Made by a program: the position numbers and the translations under genes
Notes under the pieces: generated by a model
Seen by the model: the letters and a program-made list of their open reading frames with translations, nothing else
What the model was told of the DNA's origin: nothing
Databases searched by the model: none
From: Leuctra nigra
Lineage: Eukaryota; Arthropoda; Insecta; Plecoptera; Leuctridae
NCBI GenBank assembly: GCA_934045905.1
Contig: OW203762.1
Coordinates: 38,913,702 to 38,977,701, forward strand
DNA: 64,000 nt
Direction of reading: 5' to 3'
Shown: positions 58,131 to 64,000 of the stretch, one piece after another
How the letters are laid out: the number at the start of each line of letters is the position of its first letter
How positions within the stretch are numbered: position 1 is the stretch's first letter

Positions 58131-61100
58131 ATTTTTTTATTCTTGTATCAATCGACTGTGGGAGGTAAAACTCTCAAAAGAAAATGTCTGTAAACCCACA
58201 CAAACATTTCTTCAGTCTACTTTTGACCTCCTCCACACTACTTACGAATGTGACATCGTTCTTTGCTTAGCAACCAGAGAGCTCACATCCCAGTCAGTGC
58301 AGCTCAATAACTACATAAAGAGAGATTCCCTCTCGTCTTAAACTCAATTCAGTCAAAGAGAAGCGAAAATAAAGGCAGACTCTTTTGAAGTGAAGTTGAA
58401 ACATTTCAGGACTGGACTTATCACACTGAGACAGACCACTTTTGTGGGACGAAAGCGATTCAGGGACCTGGGTTTGGTTGGTGATGGTGATGTGGGCTAA
58501 GACTCTCATTGGTTTAATATTATACCCTACCACTGAGCGTTTTTAATCATTGTTTTAATCGATTAATTAATAGTTATAATTCGTGAAAGTTTCAATATTG
58601 ATGGCGATTTTTTAATAAAAGTAATCGAGTGTCGATGATTATCACACATTTTGCATTCAATATAAGCTCTTGATAAATACATTCTTCTTTTTAAAGTATA
58701 TGTTGAGTACATCTACTAACTTACTACAGGAGTTTTAAATTAATTATTTTAATTTTTAATTAGATTGTCCGTAGATTACATGATAATCATTAATTATATA
58801 TTTTTCAAAACTCGTGGTGAAAGTTGCAAATCACTGCAAAGTGGAATATAAGGTATTGATGATTTTTTTCTGTTATGAGAGGTACAATATCTTTGGTACC
58901 ATTCGATATTGCTGTATCCGTTCTGATGAAAAGAGCATCTTTGTTATTACTTGAGTCATTGGATGCGTAGGTAGCGTTGTTAAAGGTAATGTTTAACAAT
59001 TGATGATAATTAATAAATTATCGATGTTTCTGTATAGAGATACCAGATTCCATCCAATATTTATTTTCTCTCGAAAGCAAAAGCTCTCGCCATAGCTAAC
59101 GTCTAGCTGCTTCTTTCCATCACTTTAAGCTGTCTTGTGCCGTGTGGATTAGCAACCGTGCAATCGTCCTGGCACACGCACCAAGCTGATTACTACTTCC
59201 TCCTGGTTCCCACGGGCTGTAAGACGGGAGGAGGAGAAGGAGGAGGCAAATACTTGCGGCTCAGAGCGAGCAAGGGAAAATGACTTGTGGGAAAGAGGGT
59301 GGCTGGATAGATGGGTAGGTCGGATGTGGGAATCAAGGCCTCACGCTAGAAACCAGGAATACGTCTTAAATGGCCAATCATTTATATACAAGTCTACTTT
59401 AGAATCTAATAAAAGGAATTTCTCTCTTCATAGCGCGACAGACGGTAAGTAATGTTTCTTCATGCACGTAGAGGTCGATTATGATTTCGCGAAAAAAAAA
59501 TGGGAACGAAAGAGAGAATTCATTTGGTTCTAATTTCAGCTAGACACGAATCATTGTGCATAAGTTCAGATTTAGAACTTTGATTATTAAAGAGTAGGTT
59601 TTCTACTTGAAATCTTTGTTTGAATTTAGGATGAGCTTTGATCGAACTAAAGAATAAATCACTGCGATTTTATAACTCTGAGTTTATTCGATATTTTAAG
59701 AAAATTGAAAGCTGTAAGGTTTTGTTTTAAAGATGTTTTTCTTCTCTACTTGACAAATAGATAAATTGAATATATCGACATTTACAGTCTTTGATAAGTG
59801 CTTCTCTTTTATTAACAATACGTTTTTGCATGACAAATTCAAGACTTTATTCTGCGACAGAAAAAGAAGTCAAAAGATCAGACCGTATCTCCTTATAGAC
59901 AATCTCAAGATGGAACAATGCAGAACAGCAAATCAGATCAAAGCTCTTAGAAACCTCGACAAAACGCAAACAACCAAAATGGAACCTTATATTATAGTCT
60001 TGTAGTCCATTTGCTGTACATTGGTCAGTCAATATATCATCTGCAACATCGCTTCCCCCCTCCAAACTCTTGGTTCGGTCGGCCATTCTCCCTTCTGTCT
60101 CCTCGGTATATCATAGCACAAGTCTACCTTTTAAATAACATGGCATCCAGTAAAAGCCGGCCGCTCTGTGGATATGAATCACGTGACTCCGGACTCGGAA
60201 CAGAGAGCCTCAGAGACAGTCCGGCAGAAGAACATTAAGAAAAGCAATTAAAATTATATATTGTATCTCTATCCTTGAATTATCTTTTCGTTTAGTTTTT
60301 TATAGGTTGTAACAGATCATCAGTAGGAGAAATCTTTAAAAATAAAGTATAGGAAAGAAACCGGGCTGGATTTATTTTGATAATTTAGTGCCTTTATAAA
60401 TGAAGACATTTTCTCTTGAAAGGAAGGATTAAAAACCTCTTTGTAGGTATTTTAACATCGCAACTTTGGTCAAATGGTTTCATTTAAATCCGTAAGAAAG
60501 TTTATGTCCTCTCCTTATTAAAGAAAGCATGCGAGGTTTCTTAATCATCAGATATGATTTGCTGTAAATCCTGGCAGGTTTGTAAACAGATTCACATGTT
60601 GAGACAGGGCACTCACATTATAGACAGTGATCTCGAATTCCCTCAGAATCCACGCAGAGACGTTAAAAATCACCCACATTTTTAATCCTCTCTCTTTCTT
60701 GGTGACGTCACCTAGCTTTACGATCGGTTATTAAGTTTGAGGTACCTATTCAGCTCACCGTTATGTCACAGCAGAGGGTTTTATTATATTTAGACCACTA
60801 AAAACAGCACACCTCTATGAACACAAGACTCTGAAAACTTTTAGCCTTTATGACTGATATGAAAGTGCTGATTGATTGGAGAACGTAAAAAAAACTCCCA
60901 TCGACATAAAATCCTCACCTCTCCCCTAACAGCTCACACCCTTGCTCTAGCCAGTCTCCAAAGATCATTCTCCATACTAGTATTCCTTTATCCTAAGCGA
61001 ACACTCTTAAGGCGGTCGCTTCGGAAAATTCCTATAAAAGATTGTCGTAAATCTATCGTTTTTCTTTTAAACGGGTGGATAAAATGTTGGGAGGTTTTTG

Positions 61101-63357
61101 TTGTCTTATGGATGAAAAAGCCATGCGATTCTTGCAGCTTGGGAACTCTGGGAAGATTTCACAAGCAAGGATGGGCCCAGCAGAGCAGATCGCAGCTAGA
61201 AATGGATCCCATGTGTACGACGAAAAGGGGAGGGGGAGGGGGGGGCTAAAAGGTTGCCAATGGCACATCACGTGATGACGAGCTAGAAATGGCATAATGG
61301 GTCTGAAATCTGTAATGTTTCCGAAGCTCTGCTCTAAAATGCCGGAGGTCTTGTTTTATCCGGTTCCATTCTCGCGAGAGAAATTCCACCTCACAAGGTT
61401 TCATAATGCTACCTAATGATATAATCAAGCAACTGCGGGGGTAATAAACTTCGAATTAAACGTTTTAATGCCCTAGAGTAGTCACAGAGAAATTATCAGG
61501 TATTTTCATTATTTTACATTTACTCTGATCCTCGAAATGGAAATAAGTTTAAAAAAGTACAAGATGGAACTACAGCAACGAATATTACCTTTCTTTCGAG
61601 TGCTCTGCAAACTGCCTCTTGCACTTCCTGTACTTGAGCTCATTGCACGAAGTGTTGCTCTTCGACTGAAATAAAGCTTTCAAAATAATTAAACGTTTAG
61701 ATATAGTATATATTCGAGAATGTATTTAACAACTGCAAAGAGAATAAAGCGACATTACTCGGAGTGCAATCAGAACAAACGTCACACTGCATGAACTGGT
61801 TAGATTTGATTTCAGACATGTTATTTTAATATATAGAATCCAACAGCTAGTGTAGTGATACATATAGATCGCGAAAGCAGTGAAAACCTAGTTCCAGAGA
61901 AATGGAAAACGAGTACGTGGTACAAGCAATTAATTCCATGTAATTTCCATGACAAAAGGAGTGTAGCTATATTATGTAGTTGGTGAAAATCCTAGCATCC
62001 GATCACACAAAAGCTAATTGCCCACATTTCGAGTTAGCTGAGTAGACGAGGAGCGTCGAGACGCATTCACGCTAGCTGCGTCGGTATAATGGCGCCCAGC
62101 ACGGCGTCCCAACGTCCTCGCGTAGTGGGTGGAGAAAAACGCGCGCCACGGCGGCTTAGCGATGTGGCCGATGTGTGTTTCATTTGCACGTCGTAACCGG
62201 GGGGGAGGGGGGGGGGGGGTGATGGATCATTTAGTTGCGATTGAAATGTAGAAATGTTATCGAGATGAAATTGCGTTGAGGATTGCAGACGATAGGGGGA
62301 TTTTATACTCTGACCTTTTACTTTACATGTGGTAGAATGTTGATGTGTAGGTGTTAAACATGTTAGCTGCAACTTGCCAATTTACTTAATTAAATGGCAA
62401 CCTTGTATTTTCCACAGAAGGAAATGACGTTACTTCATTCGTAAATTGTGAAAACTACTTGAAACACTTTAAGATTTCTATTAAGTAGGTGGATTTGACG
62501 GTTTCAGAAGAACAGAATTTACTGATCAACACCTAACCCACATCATGTAACTTTCGTGAGTTCATATTTATTATGTTACCGTTTCTTTATATTCCTGTAT
62601 TATTCATCATAATTTACCGAAACAATGGAAAAGTTATTGCATGCATGCACAATATGGCACCTACATTAAATTCCTTGACCTTAATAGAAAATAAATGGGA
62701 TGATTTCCGACCTTAATCCCGTCTATATCTTCTCTACCAACTCCACCTTATAAAGCAATTGAGATTGGTTTGTACATCACTGGATTAATGATCACTTTGT
62801 ACAAAATAACGCAATCTCCACCGTATACCTATATTATACATATTTTATGCAATACCCCGGGTGTGGAGACACAGTCTGTTCACCACGTTTTATCCGAATC
62901 AATAAAACCCATCGATCATTTATCATTTCCATTGAGTTACGTTCTGCATGAAAGGTCAAAACTGCATGTCCGGTTTCTATCAGAGTGCATCGACAACGGG
63001 AGCTGTTCACTTCTTGCGTCGCAAACAAGAATCGCCCTTGTGGTGATTAACTGGTGCCGAGGGGCGGCAGAGAAATTACCGGACGGACCGGAGGGAAATG
63101 GAAAACCAGGAAAATCCATTGCAACTTGTACTCCGATTTTTTGGGAAAAGGGTGGATAAAGTACCAACGAGCATTGCTCTTAATGGAAATTTTAGGTTAT
63201 ATTTTTCAATTTGATTGCTGCATAGACACATATTAAATTAATGTATTTATTTGATCCTTCCGTTTTGACTTCTGTTGTTTGAATTTTTAGCTTCAGAAAT
63301 ATTACATTGGTATGGGCGACATTAGACAGCTTTCCTATTATAAATCTATTCTATTTA
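58131..63357. other. No gene recognised
   Basis: Mostly AT-rich. A short ATG frame (60140-60238, 32 codons, MASSKSRPLCGYESRDSGLG...) is in good initiation context but unrecognised. Frames at 60872-61249 and 61075-61275 overlap in different registers. Features noted: TGACGTCA at 60703-60710, TCACGTGA at 60179-60186 and 61268-61275, a GCGTCG pair at 62045-62085, and a G-rich run at 62199-62219 (6 G, A, then about 13 G). Confidence 0.45.
62199..62219. repeat. G-rich tract
   Basis: A near-uninterrupted run of G with one A. It explains the proline-rich frame read from the opposite strand (62067-62372). Confidence 0.85.
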
Positions 63358-63417
63358 GGGTCGTCTTTCAATTCTCTGCTAAATTACTGGTTTTAGCATA
63401 GTATTGAAACACTGACC
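63358..63417. mobile_element. Minimal 60-bp member of the TAA-flanked MITE family
   Basis: GGGTCGTCTTTCAATTCTCT...GCTAAA pairs with TTTAGCATAGTATTGAAACA CTGACC. The same terminal word pattern (GGG-N2-GTCTTTCAAT) appears at 35470. It is flanked by TTA on the left and by TTA one base away on the right. It lacks the central palindrome of the longer copies, so it is essentially two terminal repeats back to back. Confidence 0.55.
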
Positions 63418-63860
63418 ATTAAAGGAGATGAAATGTTAACCAAGGAATGTATTTAAATTGTATTCTTTAAGGGTTGCTGACATCCTTGTTGTTTCGTTTA
63501 AAATTGGCGAAAATGTTCAAACTATACTTCATTGGCTTTAGATCAAGACACTGACGTTAATGTTCACGAGATTTTCAAGTTATCTTCTTTTAACTGATTC
63601 ACATCTCCATTTATATCAGCTCTTTTCATCTAGATAATTTTCAAATCAGTCTACATGTTGCCCCAGTCTCCAGCAGAATAATTTTCTCGTCGAATCTCAA
63701 TCTGGAGTAAACTCGTTTCCTCTGCAGATCTACAAAGTCTGTTGGAGTGGTTCACGACTCACTCCAGACGAGTAGCTGCTCTAATATATTATGTACATGA
63801 GCTATATGTCCGCCATCTTGTACCTTGCTCTAGGTGCTTCGCTGAACCTCGAGGCTGTTT
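63418..63860. other. No gene recognised
   Basis: AT-rich to mixed sequence with no supported frame or repeat. Confidence 0.5.
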
Positions 63861-64000
63861 ATGCATGAAGACTGGGAGCTTAAGGCCAGAGGGTTTTTAC
63901 GGTGTAAAGTAATAGATGGTTTTCAAAGAGAAAGAGCTCCTCGTGACCCAGATGAAGGTGTCGGTGGAGTACCATCCAATATTTTGACTTTTACGAGTCA
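63861..64000 (+). CDS. Open frame running off the window, unrecognised
   Basis: An ATG at 63861-63863, two codons after CTG TTT, opens 46 codons without a stop to the window edge (MHEDWELKARGFLRCKVIDG, then QRERAPRDPDEGVGGVPS). Charged and mixed composition, but short. An in-frame stop (TGA) lies just upstream at about 63843. No family is recognised, and it may be chance. Confidence 0.15.
   Translation, partial: MHEDWELKARGFLRCKVIDGFQRERAPRDPDEGVGGVPSNILTFTS

Noticed and set aside
60872..61249. 125-codon plus frame ending in a glycine run
   Set aside because: The start is TTG, the end is an artefact of a G-rich tract, and an overlapping frame in another register looks equally plausible.
62770..63159. 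129-codon plus frame
   Set aside because: No motif, opposite-strand frames of similar length overlap it, and there is no splice or promoter context.

Overview
The window looks like AT-rich animal DNA, most likely from an insect. The evidence is a eukaryotic tRNA-Ser with internal promoter boxes and a T-run terminator, an APE-type non-LTR retrotransposon, tRNA-derived SINE-like pieces, many palindromic MITE-like elements, and no compact operon-like gene order. A hemipteran, perhaps a planthopper, is my guess from the style of the repeats; no marker gene proves it. Gene density is very low: most of the 64 kb reads as intergenic or intronic DNA, and most long open frames are chance frames, many with no ATG.

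Left third (1-21.3 kb): no conserved gene. It holds a roughly 1.1 kb foldback element with 230-bp arms (4038-5160). Directly beside it is a degenerate tandem array of about 150-bp units, five of which carry the CRE-type palindrome TGACGTCA (about 5325-6053). Further on are a CpG-rich patch at 11.4-11.6 kb, a degenerate tRNA-like SINE head at 14.84-14.91 kb, and several dispersed repeat copies.

Centre (21.3-45 kb): the best candidate for a host protein gene is a GC- and CpG-rich minus-strand region at 21.35-22.35 kb. It has a 35-codon ATG-started frame ending exactly at a consensus splice donor, with a CT/GA-rich leader or promoter behind it. Another ATG frame with a perfect donor lies at 27.95-28.07 kb. 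Repeats dominate the rest: a MITE with nested hairpins at 28.4-28.9 kb, a 39-40 bp minisatellite at 30.5-30.7 kb, two adjacent palindromic MITEs with TAA target duplications at 35.3-35.6 kb, and a histone-3'-end-like stem-loop at 38.67-38.71 kb.

Right third (45-64 kb): a well-formed tRNA-Ser(CGA) gene at 45.25 kb; an antisense SINE-like fragment at 46.8-47.0 kb; a 1.5 kb element with short terminal inverted repeats at 47.64-49.13 kb, whose termini recur elsewhere in the window; and, most clearly, a 5'-truncated RTE-like retrotransposon at 56,011-57,775. The retrotransposon has an uninterrupted reverse transcriptase frame, a (GAA)n tail and an exact 10-bp target-site duplication. The window ends in a short open frame running off the edge.

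Functionally, the sure parts are one tRNA gene and one recently inserted retrotransposon. Everything else is repeat structure or candidate exons that need transcript data.
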